Of a stretch of DNA of 64,000 nucleotides, positions 10,876 to 20,996 are shown piece by piece. Below the pieces are notes generated by a model. It searched no databases. It saw only the letters and a list, made by a program, of their open reading frames with translations, and was not told the DNA's origin. A program made the translations under genes and the position numbers. The stretch covers positions 17,933,912 to 17,997,911 of the forward strand of contig CM043965.1 in NCBI GenBank assembly GCA_014529385.2. Direction: 5' to 3'. This DNA is from Adiantum capillus-veneris. Lineage: Eukaryota; Streptophyta; Polypodiopsida; Polypodiales; Pteridaceae. Numbering within the stretch: position 1 is the stretch's first letter; each line of letters begins with the position of its first letter.

Positions 10876-12256
10876 ATCTCTCAAGACAAAGAAAAATCTA
10901 GGTCGTCCTTGAGATAAACATGCTTCTTAGATCTGCTTGCCACCTCGAAAGTCGATTCCCGGTCCAAATAATTACAAAAAATTATCGATTTTCTCTTCTT
11001 CCAATAGTACTTCAAGCCTTTCATTAAGTGGTTCACCTTCTTTTCAAGAGCTCCGTCTAACCCTTTCTGTAAGACATTTTTCACTTTCGTTTTTCACTTT
11101 TTTTGGCCCTTTCTCCTTATCTAGTGATGTGTTTGACCAAGGACCTAGATGAACGCGTTGCTTGTATCTTAGGCAACAGACAGGCTCACAAATAGACAAA
11201 TTGAATTCTTGGACTCTATAGACATTGTTGGCTCCGGTAGTAGGCTCAAAATGTCCATGTTGTGCAATCTGGAGCTTCTTTGCATTCCCATGTTAAGACT
11301 CAATTAGTATTTGCTTCAAATGATGTACCTCAACGCAAGACCCAATCAAGTCAAATGAGATTACCAGCATGGCTTCTCTTCTAGATGTAGAACCTCTGAG
11401 GCTGATTTGATGCCTTAATGAGACACGAAGAGGAAGATGTGGTGCTGATTTGCACACTCCATGTAAAGGAATTAAAGGGCTAAATGTTGGCTAAAAAAGG
11501 AATGGCATGCGCATTTAGAGAATGCATCAGATATGATGGTTAGGGCTCGCCAATCACATGGATAAAGATGGACAATGGATGAAGCAACATAGTCTTTCCT
11601 CGATGAGCCAAGAAGGGCGCTTGAGCTAATGGCAATTTGGGATGCAAAAGTTCTTCTACAATGGCTTCGTTAGGGATGCAAAAATGTTGTTGCACAAAGG
11701 GGTTACAATTTTTGTCAAAAACGCCAGAGGGGAAGGGTGCCTAGCTACAGGAAACACCAGAAGATTGAGTGCGAGCAAAATCTAAAAGACATCAAGAGAG
11801 AAGGATTGTTTATAAAAGGGTTTTGGGACCTAACGTCTGCAAGTCATAGGGTTGATCTGTGAGTGTACGCATAGAGTTTTAGGGTAATAAACTGGCCATA
11901 TCTCTGTATGTTCGTATCCGTTGATGCATTTTACACCTTGAAATTGGACGAGCACATCGCTCTTATCCTAGGCTACATGTTTGCGTTATCGAATGCCCAT
12001 TGACATGTAATAATTCATGTCACACGTATACAATCCATTTATGCAGGAGGGCTCCAATTGACAAAAACCCAATCTAATGGACTTGTCCAAATATGCAAGT
12101 CTTACAAACACGCTCATAAATTAACGAGTTGGATCCTTGGGAGTTGTACTTTGCGAAGAGTAATAATAAAGAGATATTGAAGGAGGTGCTAGTGTTTGGG
12201 GCCAGTGTGTCTTGGCTTGGAAATCCATCGTGTCGTGTCAGCTCTCCCCTTCTCTT

Positions 12257-12333
<77 letters not shown>

Positions 12334-12399
12334 TGTTGATGCAATGGATTTGTCTCATTTGTCACCATTGCAAAAATGCTTCTGCAAAGGGAGGCTAAA
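10876..12399. other. Unassigned intergenic sequence with a (CA)n microsatellite
   Basis: About 1.5 kb without a recognised gene. Minus-strand frames at 10881-11160 are Lys/Glu-rich but broken and were not identified. A perfect CA/CACA tract runs from about 12271 to 12330. Confidence 0.4.
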
Positions 12400-12792
12400 T
12401 ATTACAAGCTTGGACACTCCAAGCGAGAAATAAACAGCAACACACAAATAGAAACATCAAAATCATTGAAGCTGACAAGAGAGAGAGAGTCGACATGGCA
12501 CAACGAAGTTCTACGCCAAGACGCACTAGCCTCTTTATTATCAATTTGCAATAGTACAACTCCCATGGGTCCTCTGCTCGGAGACTATGTGTCTAGAAGC
12601 TCGGCAAATGGAGAGGCCCAAGGGTCATTAGTTGAGGTCCAAAAGCACTTCCCCCAAAAGCATTGATTTCAAAAGCTAGCACTAGGAGCTACAAAAAGCT
12701 GCTAGGGAAAATTGCAAAAATCTGTATAGCCTACCACATGGCAGAGCCAAGGAAAAACGTGGAGATTCCGTATAGCCTTGCCACATGAGCAT
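12400..12792 (-). mobile_element. LTR fragment related to 10291-10875
   Basis: It shares, in the same orientation and order, the LTR-end block (AAGCTTGGACACTCCAAG), the GGTCCTCTGCTCGGAGAC block and the GAGGCCC block with the LTR at 10291. No PBS or gag accompanies it, and it ends where a copia LTR begins, so it is probably a truncated or solo LTR. Confidence 0.5.
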
Positions 12793-12951
12793 CGTGGTGT
12801 GCCTCATCGTGCTTTGCCGGTGACTGCCGTCCAGTGTCTGGGCGCCCACATTTATCTTCTTATTCTTTATACATACAAAGAATAAGGCACTCTCACTCAT
12901 TCTCACACTGTGCTCATATAGTAAGATTTGGGATCTCCACCCCACATCGTG

Positions 12952-12982
<31 letters not shown>

Positions 12983-13011
12983 CACACACGCACCGCATTT
13001 GTGCACTCACA
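12793..13011 (+). mobile_element. 5' LTR of a decayed copia element (5' truncated)
   Basis: It aligns with 16500-16782 from GTGCGTCAT onward, through the TTATTCTTTATACATAC promoter-like box and the CT tract (12955-12982). The first ~15 bp (TGTTAGG...) are missing. The inner end CACTCACA is followed by TTGGTATAGCTTTGG, a damaged initiator-tRNA PBS lacking four bases. Confidence 0.65.
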
Positions 13012-14900
13012 ATTGGTATAGCTTTGGTGAGGTGTGCGACGCTCTCGACGAGATGGAAGCGACGGAGCTCGGCTATGGTGGCTTGAGCACGCTTGACAGA
13101 GGTGGATACAACTCGATGGTGTCAGATCTCAGCTTAGGCATGTATATTCAGCTTGTGTAGAGCTTGTGTAGCAAGACATTGCTGAATATTGCAAAAAAAG
13201 AGCAGGAACAAGGAGTGTTGCAGCTCGTTTTTGCTCTTTTTGGCTCCCAAAAAAGTGTTTTTTGCATATCTCCGTCACACGGAGTCGGATGGATATGATC
13301 CAGGAGTCTAGGTTGGGGTTTTGGCACATTCAAGACACAATGATGATATTCATTTTTTGAAAATTTTCTCTGAATTATAGTCGGTGCAATAGCAACAAGT
13401 TTATGCTGCTTTTTCGATCAAAAATGGATGTTTTTGGCGTATCTCTCACACCCAAACTCAGATAATGTGAGTGAGGAGTCTACCCTAAGGTTTTGGCATG
13501 TTCAGGACGCATTGGTCATGTCAAAATTTTGAAATTTTGAGTGTTTTATTTTTTTGCGACAGCCTCTAAACAATCTCGACCTATCGAGGTTTTACAGTTT
13601 GATATCTACAGTGTAGAGAGTGATGTGGTTTGTATCTTTGGCTATGTATGACACACTGTAGTGCTATTTGAGAGATAATTCACCTTGTTTTTGCGTATGC
13701 AAGTGATACTTTGGGATGTGACTTTCGGATTGTCACACATCCGGATGTGGTTTCATGCGCATTGTTTGACTGTGTGGGACTCTTAGAGAGCTTTTTTAGC
13801 ACAATTTTGTGCAATTTCATGCTATGCACCATGTGGATACAGTTTGAGATAGCCATAGCTCACAGGTAGCAAGTTTATAGGTTTGCAGTGTTTTTGGACA
13901 GGTACACATCCTTAGAGCTGCTCGGTCATGAGTGAGCCAATTTGCCAGGCTTTTGGCATTACATGTAGACCATTTGTGGATTTTGCTGAGACAATGTCTA
14001 TTGTCATGCGTATTGGGAGAGATTTTTTGAGTTTTTGCTCAGTTTAAATGGATACTCTGTTAGATTTTTTCCAAGATTTCTCCCAGCATAGTTTATACGT
14101 ATTCATGTTTTGCTCTCTGATGGTTTGGTGGTCGAGTTGACTCCCACTCTGGCAGTTATCTGGAGTTTTTTTGGCTTGTGGTTTGCGTGTGTTTTGACTC
14201 ATTTTGCAAATAAAATTTTCTTCATTTTTTCCCGTCTTCTTGCCATAAAAGTTTGCAGTGTTATGCCATCTTGTACAGTGGTCGATATATTCCCACTTTC
14301 ACAGTGATCAAGTGTTTATTCTGACTTTTGATAGTTTTTATCAATTTGGACATGGTTTGGTGTTCTTGTACCCACCCTCGCAGGATTGAGGATTTGCATA
14401 TTCTTGTGTGGCTACAATACAGGCTAGTCACAGGTTTCATAGGCTTTTTAGATTTATGTAGGCAATTTCTCTTGTGGGACGCATTGTGAGCTAGTTTGCT
14501 CTCTACTTGTGTATATGGTTATGCGATTTACGCTTGATTGAGCAGTTTGTCCTAGTTTATGCTTGCAAAGTTTTCAGATTGTGGAGTTGTTTTATGCATA
14601 TGTGAGCATCGATTATGATGCGATTGATCATGCTTTTGAGCATCGTGTAGTGGCCGAGTTACCTCCCACTTTGTTTGCCATAGTTAGGTTAGACACGCTT
14701 TAGGTTAGAGATGGTTATCGCTCACGATCGCAATTGACATGTTGGCACAATGGCTATGATAGGCATATTAGCCATCTTTGCTTGAGGCATATGAGGCAAC
14801 AAAAGAGGTAGATGAATGGTGCTACTTTGAGGACAGATGCTAAAGAGTATGCATGTGACGGACATGTCACTTTTGAGTCTAGCTTGCCTTCAGACTACTT
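13012..14900 (+). pseudogene. Copia internal region, gag to protease remnant
   Basis: Between the 5' LTR and the hairpin element the sequence is T-rich and heavily decayed; no long frame survives. The last ~50 codons before 14900 contain YACDGHVTFESSLPSDYF, which resembles the region just after the DSGAS/HMT box of copia proteases. Assignment to copia comes mainly from the flanking LTRs and the downstream pol piece. Confidence 0.45.
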
Positions 14901-15354
14901 CATTAGGTGAAATTTGGACTCACAAAGGGGCCCTTTAAGGAGTTTGACTTTACCTCTATCTACCAAAACGGGTGTATGGATAAATTTTTGCAAACAAACT
15001 CCAAAGTTGGCGGAGGTTTGACAGTTAGAATGTCCTCTTCAAGCTCTATCTACTGATATATAGCATGTCATGAGATTCCTCATATTTTACAAGATTCTTT
15101 TTTTGATTCACCTATGATGTGACAACTCTGTCGAAATCTAAGTGAATCAAAAAAAGAATCTTCTAAAATACGAGTAATCTCATGGCATGCTATATATATC
15201 AGTAGACAGAGCTTGAAGAGTACATTCTAGCTGTAAAACCTCCACCAACTTTGGAGTTTGTTTGCAAAACTTTATCCATGCGTCCATTTTCGTAGAGAGA
15301 GGTAAAGTGAAACTTCTTAAAGGGCCCCTTTGTGAGTCCAAATTTCACCTAATG
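14901..15354. mobile_element. Foldback/MITE-like hairpin element, ~210-bp arms
   Basis: The two halves are near-perfect reverse complements: CATTAGGTGAAATTTGG at 14901 pairs with its complement ending at 15354, and AAGATTCTTTTTTTGATTCA at 15091-15110 pairs with 15143-15162. The loop is about 32 bp. Outside it the copia protease coding appears to continue, so it is an insertion. It has no coding capacity; a clear target duplication was not seen. Confidence 0.8.
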
Positions 15355-16483
15355 TGTGTCTTGGGATACCACATTGTTTACGCGTTTTCTACTAGATGAG
15401 CATGACTGTTTCACGTGATGCCATGTCGTAATTTGTTTTGCTCTTTCTCTAGTAGGAGACTTGGCTAGGTGCAGTTTGCTGATGGTTTAGCATATGACAT
15501 AGAGGGTGATGAAAATGTATGCATGTCTTTACCTAGCAGTGCATTGCTTATGCTACGAGATGTACATTATATACCAGGACTCATCCAGAGTCTCATTTTA
15601 GTGCATCAACTGTTACTACAGACTAGTGGACATTGTGTACTGCTTGGAGAGCGGTCATTTTAGATTCATGGTGATAGCTAGAGGTGCTAGGAGTGGTATG
15701 GTATACACTTTGCATGTTTTTGACACATGAGGCGGCGTAGTCTCTGTGTGTATGCAAACATGTTTGGAGCGAGAGACAAGGCATGTCTCTTTTGAGGATG
15801 TGCTGCATGGAGATAAGTTTGTGCATTTGGCTTCTAGTGACGTTCACGCAGATAGTGGTATCTCTGGGGATGCACAACTTTGTCAGTCATTAGTTGAGGT
15901 GACATCAGTTGAGGCAGAGATCGATGCATTGTTCTATGATGCGTCTAATACGTTTGAGGACAACAATGTCCTTCAGAAAACTGTGTGTGATTGCAGTGGT
16001 GATGATTTTTTTATTTTGCAATCATTCTCAATAGATATGCCTTTGCTAGACAATGCTCACATGGTGATGCATAGTCAGGTGGTTCCTGATGAGTATACAT
16101 ATGGCACTGAGGTTGCTGACAGGGATAGGTTGGCACACATAGTGCATGTTTTTTCTGATTTTGGGTCTCTTATGTCTCACCTTTTGGTCTTGAGACGTGA
16201 TCTTGCTTATGCGGTTGGTGCATTTGCAGTGAGAATTGTCAGTCATGCAATGACTGACACTGGCATTGTGCATTATGAGCCATGTAGGTCATCACTTGAT
16301 ACCTACATTAGGAGTCTCATCATAGCTCTAGCCCTAGTAGTATGCATGTTGCATCTACACTAGAGCAGTTATGAAGTGAGCCAGTGGGCATAGGTTGAGA
16401 GTAATCTTCTCTCACGTCTTGTCTATACTAGTTGTAGGCTAGTCTTCTTGCCAGTTATCGGCACACAACCTTTAGTGGGAGAA
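15355..16483 (+). pseudogene. Copia pol remnant (protease end / pre-integrase region)
   Basis: Codons from 15469 read VQFADGLAYDIEGD, then LPSSALLMLRDVHYIPG, then SLILVHQL: the conserved segment between copia protease and the GAG-pre-integrase domain. A stop follows at 15661. A further open frame (15746-16363, about 205 codons, acidic) was not identified. Integrase and reverse transcriptase are absent, so most of pol has been deleted. Confidence 0.65.
16474..16483 (+). other. Polypurine tract of the copia element
   Basis: AGTGGGAGAA lies directly before the TGTTAGG start of the 3' LTR. Confidence 0.7.
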
Positions 16484-16649
16484 TGTTAGGTAAAGGCGGT
16501 GTGCGTCATTGTGCTTTTCCCATGACCGTCGTCCAGTGTCTGAGTGCCCACATTTATCTCCTTATTCTTTATACATACAAAGATAAGAAGCTCTCACTTA
16601 TTATCACACTGTGCCAATACAGTGAGATTTGGGAGCTCCACCCCACATC

Positions 16650-16742
<93 letters not shown>

Positions 16743-16782
16743 CTTCTCTCTCTCCGCACACACACCACATTCGCAAATTCAT
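16484..16782 (+). mobile_element. 3' LTR of the copia element
   Basis: It starts TGTTAGG after the polypurine tract and matches the 5' LTR at 12793-13011. It contains about 105 bp of (CT)n at 16648-16752, much longer than the ~28 bp in the 5' LTR, so the microsatellite expanded or contracted after insertion. Chromovirus integrase coding starts within about 20 bp of its end. Confidence 0.7.
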
Positions 16783-16799
16783 TGTTTGCTAAACATGTC

Positions 16800-18250
16800 T
16801 ACTATTGTCCATATTCCCGTATTCCTATGGATGGACTTGGGCAATCAAAAGATGAATTCCATGGATATGCTCTCCCATGGTGGATTACAAATTGGCAAAG
16901 GCTGCAGCAATCCAGATTGCTTCCCCCTTTCATACTTTGTCTTTTAGCATACCACACATTTTGACACATAGTCTTGTATGTCCGTCTTCATGGTAGGCCA
17001 ATAGAAATACATCTCTACTCCATGAAGGGTAGGTTGAATCCCTTGACACCCCACATAGGGAGGAGAATGGGATTCATACATCACTTTTTCACGAAGAGAG
17101 TGAGTAACACAAATCCTATTTCCACAGAGAAGATGACCATCCTGCAAGGTGAATGGTTCTTATTTCTTCCCTAAGGCAAGGGCTGAAATTACATCTTTAA
17201 AATCGGGGTCAATAGCCTCCTCATTTATCATAGAAGATAGATCATTGTGAGTTGCTATAGACACCACATTTGCCCTCGGTCCTCATGGTAGTGCATCAGT
17301 CACTTGATTATGCTTAGTAGCAATATAAGCGATATAAAAATTGAATTGCAAAATAAAATTTTCCCACCTCATTTGTTTGTCGGACAGCTTGGTTTGCGTC
17401 ATCAAGTACTTGAGACTTTGGTGGTCCGTTTGTAAGATGGATGGAGTTCCCAATATATAGTGCTTCCAAGAGTCAAGGGCATGTAGGACAACTAGTAGCT
17501 CCTCTCGTAGATGTCAATTACTCACTCATCAGAATTGAGTCTTCAACTGTCATATGCTATGGCATGCCCTTCTTGAAGCAAAATTGCACCCAAGGAAATC
17601 TCCACAAGAATCACATTTGATCTCAAATGGTTTTGAGAGATTCGGTAGTGTAAGCACGGGTTGAGAGGTGAGCTTTTCTTTAAGCTTGTCAAAAGAACTT
17701 TGATCTTTAGCACTCCATATGTACTTAAAATTTTTCTTTGTCAAGTCATGTAGTGGTCCTGCTATTTGGAAGAATTTAGCTATGAAGCATCTATAGTATG
17801 CACACATACCAATAAAGCTTCGTAGATCATGTAGATTTCTTGGGTTAGGCCATCCTTTTATTACCTCAAGCTTGGCTAGATCCATACGGATACCATCTTG
17901 AGATATAATATGACCCAAGTATTGAATCTCTTGGAGGAAAAATTCACTCTTCTTTTGGTTAATGAAAAGTTTATTCCTCCTCATAGCTTGAAAAACAACT
18001 TGGAGGTTTTGCTCATGCTCCTCCAAAGATCTGGAGTAGATGATAATGTCGTTGAAGAACGCTCCAGTGAATTTGCGATAGGGTCTGAAGATTTTCTCCA
18101 TTAGGTAGTTAACATGGCTGGAGCATTTGTTAAACCAAAAGGCATGACAAGATATTCATAAAAACCAAACGTTGTGTAGAACGTGGTCTTTATGATATCT
18201 TCATTTACTATCCTTATTTGATGATAGTCACTTTTAAGGTCAATCCTATT
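16800..18250 (-). pseudogene. Chromovirus-like Ty3/gypsy pol: RT - RNase H - integrase N-part
   Basis: On the minus strand the order is RT ([13 protein letters not shown] at about 18245; [10 protein letters not shown] at about 18140; FFNDIIIYS at about 18050, where the usual first catalytic Asp of FxDD is Asn), RT connection and RNase H start (PFEIKCDSCG, about 17610), decayed RNase H with stops (17550-17180), the H2C2 zinc module (17147-16944, YWPTMKTDIQDYVSKC) and the first part of the integrase core (SISMEFIF, GIWTIVDMFSK, about 16850-16800). Several stops and frameshifts occur. It is joined at 18250 to the C-terminal half of an integrase of the same type, giving a permuted order. Confidence 0.8.
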
Positions 18251-19191
18251 GGAGTAGAGTGGACCTTGTAGCTTCGGGTTGTAGCATCTCTTCTTGATGT
18301 TCAATCTCTGGGGGGTCTTCAATAATTGGGTTTTTTGGTGGCTCTCCCTTGTAAGGCTTGAGTAGGCTCACATAAAAAGCATTGTGTATGAGCCAATAAT
18401 TGGACAACTTGAGTTGATAGGCCATCTCATTGATTGGTATTAAAATTTGAAAAGGACCATAATATCTTTTTGCTAATCTAGCATAATACTTTTGGTGGCC
18501 CGTAATATTTTTGCCCGTAGTTTGCCTTAATCAAGTCCTGGTAAACTTAAGAAAGACCCAATCATTTTATTTGAATGTTAAGGCCCTTTTGTGCTTGTTA
18601 GCAACAACTTCTTTCCTTTGTTGGGAGATGGATATAGCCTCCTTAATCTTTTGGAAAGATTCTTCTAGGTCTCGGCTATACTCATCGGGAGTGAAGATCT
18701 TCCCATGTACCTTAAGTAGCAAGGGACTTTTCGATCTTCCCTCTATGATTTCCAAAGGTGCGTTTCCTGTAGTAGTATGGATATTGTTATTGTATGCATA
18801 CTCTACAAGTGGTAGATAATTCTCCCATTGTGAGTGTTGATCTACTTCTGTAACATAAGTCTTTAATGGATCGAGAATTGTAAGGTTAGCTATCTCACTT
18901 TGGCTATTCGTTTGTGGGTGATAAGCCAAAGAGAAATTCAACCTTGTACCTAGATTTTCAAAGAGGCTTTTCCAAAAATTACTAGTCATTTTAGGATCTC
19001 TATCTGACATGATGGATGTTGGCAATCCATTGTGTTTGAAAATTTGAGATATGAAGAGGGTTGCCATTTGGTGTGCCTTAATAGTCTTTTCGACAGGAAT
19101 AATGTGCTTGCTTGCTAAACCTGCTAACTATTGTCCATATTCTTGTATTCCCATGGATATACTTAGGTAACCCAAAGATAAAATCCATGGA
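18250..19191 (-). pseudogene. Chromovirus-like integrase C-part with GPY/F and chromodomain linker
   Basis: It begins within the integrase core, continues through MSDRDPKMTS (second Asp, about 19005), HPQTNSQSEI (Glu position, about 18910), then a GPF-type module (about 18430), [14 protein letters not shown] and [14 protein letters not shown], the linker normally leading into a chromodomain. At about 18250 it switches directly to RT sequence (RIDLKSDY), skipping the LTR, gag, protease and the RT N-terminus. The first ~80 bp duplicate the integrase stretch at 16785-16865. It is truncated on its right by the CACTA end at 19192. Confidence 0.8.
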
Positions 19192-19330
19192 CACTACAAG
19201 ACGTGCTTAATAGTAGTGATGTTGGTAGTGCGACGCTCAAAAATGAAAAAGCACGGCGTCACTATAAGCCCTCGCTATGGCTCATAGCGACGCCTATAGC
19301 GACGCCGCCAGGGCTAAAAAATAATAATTG
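19192..19330 (+). mobile_element. Left terminus of a CACTA element
   Basis: CACTACAAG at 19192-19200 is the canonical CACTA terminal sequence. It is followed by subterminal copies of the TAGCGACG / CGTCGCTA motif (19260-19312) that also fill the right end at 56150-56401. It cuts the integrase reading frame of the chromovirus fragment. The left flank (GGA) does not match the right flank (TTG) as a 3-bp target duplication. Confidence 0.8.
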
Positions 19331-19396
19331 AGAGCGTCCGAAAACTCAGATCTCAGATCTGAGTTTTCGACGCGCGCTCAAGCAAGCAAGGCAACG

Positions 19397-19438
<42 letters not shown>

Positions 19439-19534
19439 CACACACACACACACACACATGAGGAGAGGAAGGAGAGCCAGGTATGCTCCTTCCCTCTCCT
19501 CACTCTCATGTTCCCTTCCCCTCTTTCTCTCTCC

Positions 19535-19615
<81 letters not shown>

Positions 19616-19951
19616 GAGGAGAGGAAGGAGAGCCATGTATGCTCCTTCCCTCTCCTCACTCTCATGGTCCCTTCCCCTCTTTCTCTCTCCCTCTCTCTCT
19701 TTCTCTCTCTCTCACACACACACACACATTGTGTTTTTGTGAGAGAGAGAGAGAGAGAGAGAGCACAAGGATAAACAAAAAACGCAAACACACATGCATA
19801 AACAAAGAAAGCACACACACATTGAGAGAGTAAAAGAGAGAGAGAGAGAGCATGCATAAACCAAAAACGCGCACACACACATGCATAATCAAATAATGCA
19901 CACATACATTGAGAGAGAAAAAGAGAGAGAGAGAGATATATATATATAAAA

Positions 19952-19995
<44 letters not shown>

Positions 19996-20013
19996 AAGAA
20001 GAAGAAGAGAGTC
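19331..20013. repeat. CACTA-internal CT/CA/GA microsatellite block with a 31-nt palindrome
   Basis: A 15-bp-arm palindrome (CGAAAACTCAGATCT, single central base) lies at about 19339-19371. Then two near-duplicate blocks (CT)n(CA)n + GAGGAGAGGAAGGAGAGCCA (19396-19520 and 19530-19680) are followed by (GA)n with dispersed CATAAACAAA...CGCACACA units to 20013. The GA part resembles 48776-49012. All long frames here are repeat translations. Confidence 0.7.
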
Positions 20014-20944
20014 TGTTGGACGGATACGCCGCGACGAACGTCAGCACAACGAGATCTCACCTAACATATAATGTCAGCTAGGGACGAAGCTCGACCTACA
20101 GGCGTGTGGAAGCAAGCATAAGGTGTCAACCTACACTCGACCGACTCCTAACTAATTCCTACAGAGGTCTCTACCAATTGTCTAAGTTACAGCTTTAAAG
20201 AGTGCATAAGAGGAAACTTCCTAGAACGCTTTCTAGAGCTGAACACCCATCAAACAATCCCAAAACACCATAGAACTTGAAGGAGACCCTACTAACACCA
20301 TTAGGTCGCTCTCCCTAAGGTCTATGAACCAAAATCCCAACCCAAAACACCCGGTGCAAAATCACGTAGGATGTTTGGCCGAAATCTGCAGTTCTTTGTT
20401 TCAAAAATCTAAAGTGCCTAATTTGTAGTTCTACTCAATGTGAAGGCGTGGATATGCTGCAATGAAAAATCGCACAACGTATGCTCACCCAAACAACCGA
20501 TGAATCTCGTAGAAGGAGCTTGCAAAACCGGACCGTACGCGCGCAATGTAGATATCGGCGCGTAGCTCTCGTCGGGGGCAACACCTTGCACTTCTCCGCA
20601 CTCGATTCCAACCACCGGAGCACATGTAGCGTCAAGATGAAGCTCACACTCTCTCTCGTACACAGTACACTCACTCACAGACTTCAAAACTTGTTTTAAA
20701 AATGACAAAAGGTTTTTCATTAAGGTCAAAAAGTGGTATATATACCTTACAATTCTCAAACCCTAAAGTTCCAAAATCAACCATCTACTCAATCTAACTA
20801 TCAAAACTGGGATACAATCTGGAAACTTCTGTAAGTCCCAATATTTACAAGGTGAAAAAACAGGTTTTCCTCAATGAATGAATAATTACAAAAATAATAA
20901 TCTTCCAGTAGTTAGTTGCCGTGGGGTGTGTCCAGCTTCTAACA
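20014..20944 (-). repeat. 3' LTR of the giant element
   Basis: 931 bp. It is in the 3' position for a minus-strand element. A TATA-like GGTATATATACC lies at about 20732-20745. Its 113-codon minus-strand frame recurs in the other LTR only because the LTRs are duplicates. Confidence 0.93.
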
Positions 20945-20959
20945 CTCCCCCCCTCCTTG
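20945..20959 (-). other. Polypurine tract of the giant element
   Basis: The minus strand reads AAGGAGGGGGGGAG immediately before the LTR start TGTTAGAAG. The stop codon of the extra gene is about 37 bp upstream. Confidence 0.9.
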
Positions 20960-20996
20960 CTCATGTCGTCCCCGACATGGCCGTTGATCCGCTTCT

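Noticed and set aside
10881-11160. Lys/Glu-rich minus-strand frames as a gene
   Set aside because: Broken by stops, with no recognisable domain.
15746-16363. 205-codon ORF as an intact host gene
   Set aside because: It lies between copia pol remnant and copia 3' LTR, has no recognised domain and no supporting upstream frame; kept as part of the copia remnant.
20418-20759. 113-codon ORF occurring in both LTRs of the giant element (also 39985-40326)
   Set aside because: Its conservation is explained by LTR duplication; composition and opposite-strand frames give no support for a gene.
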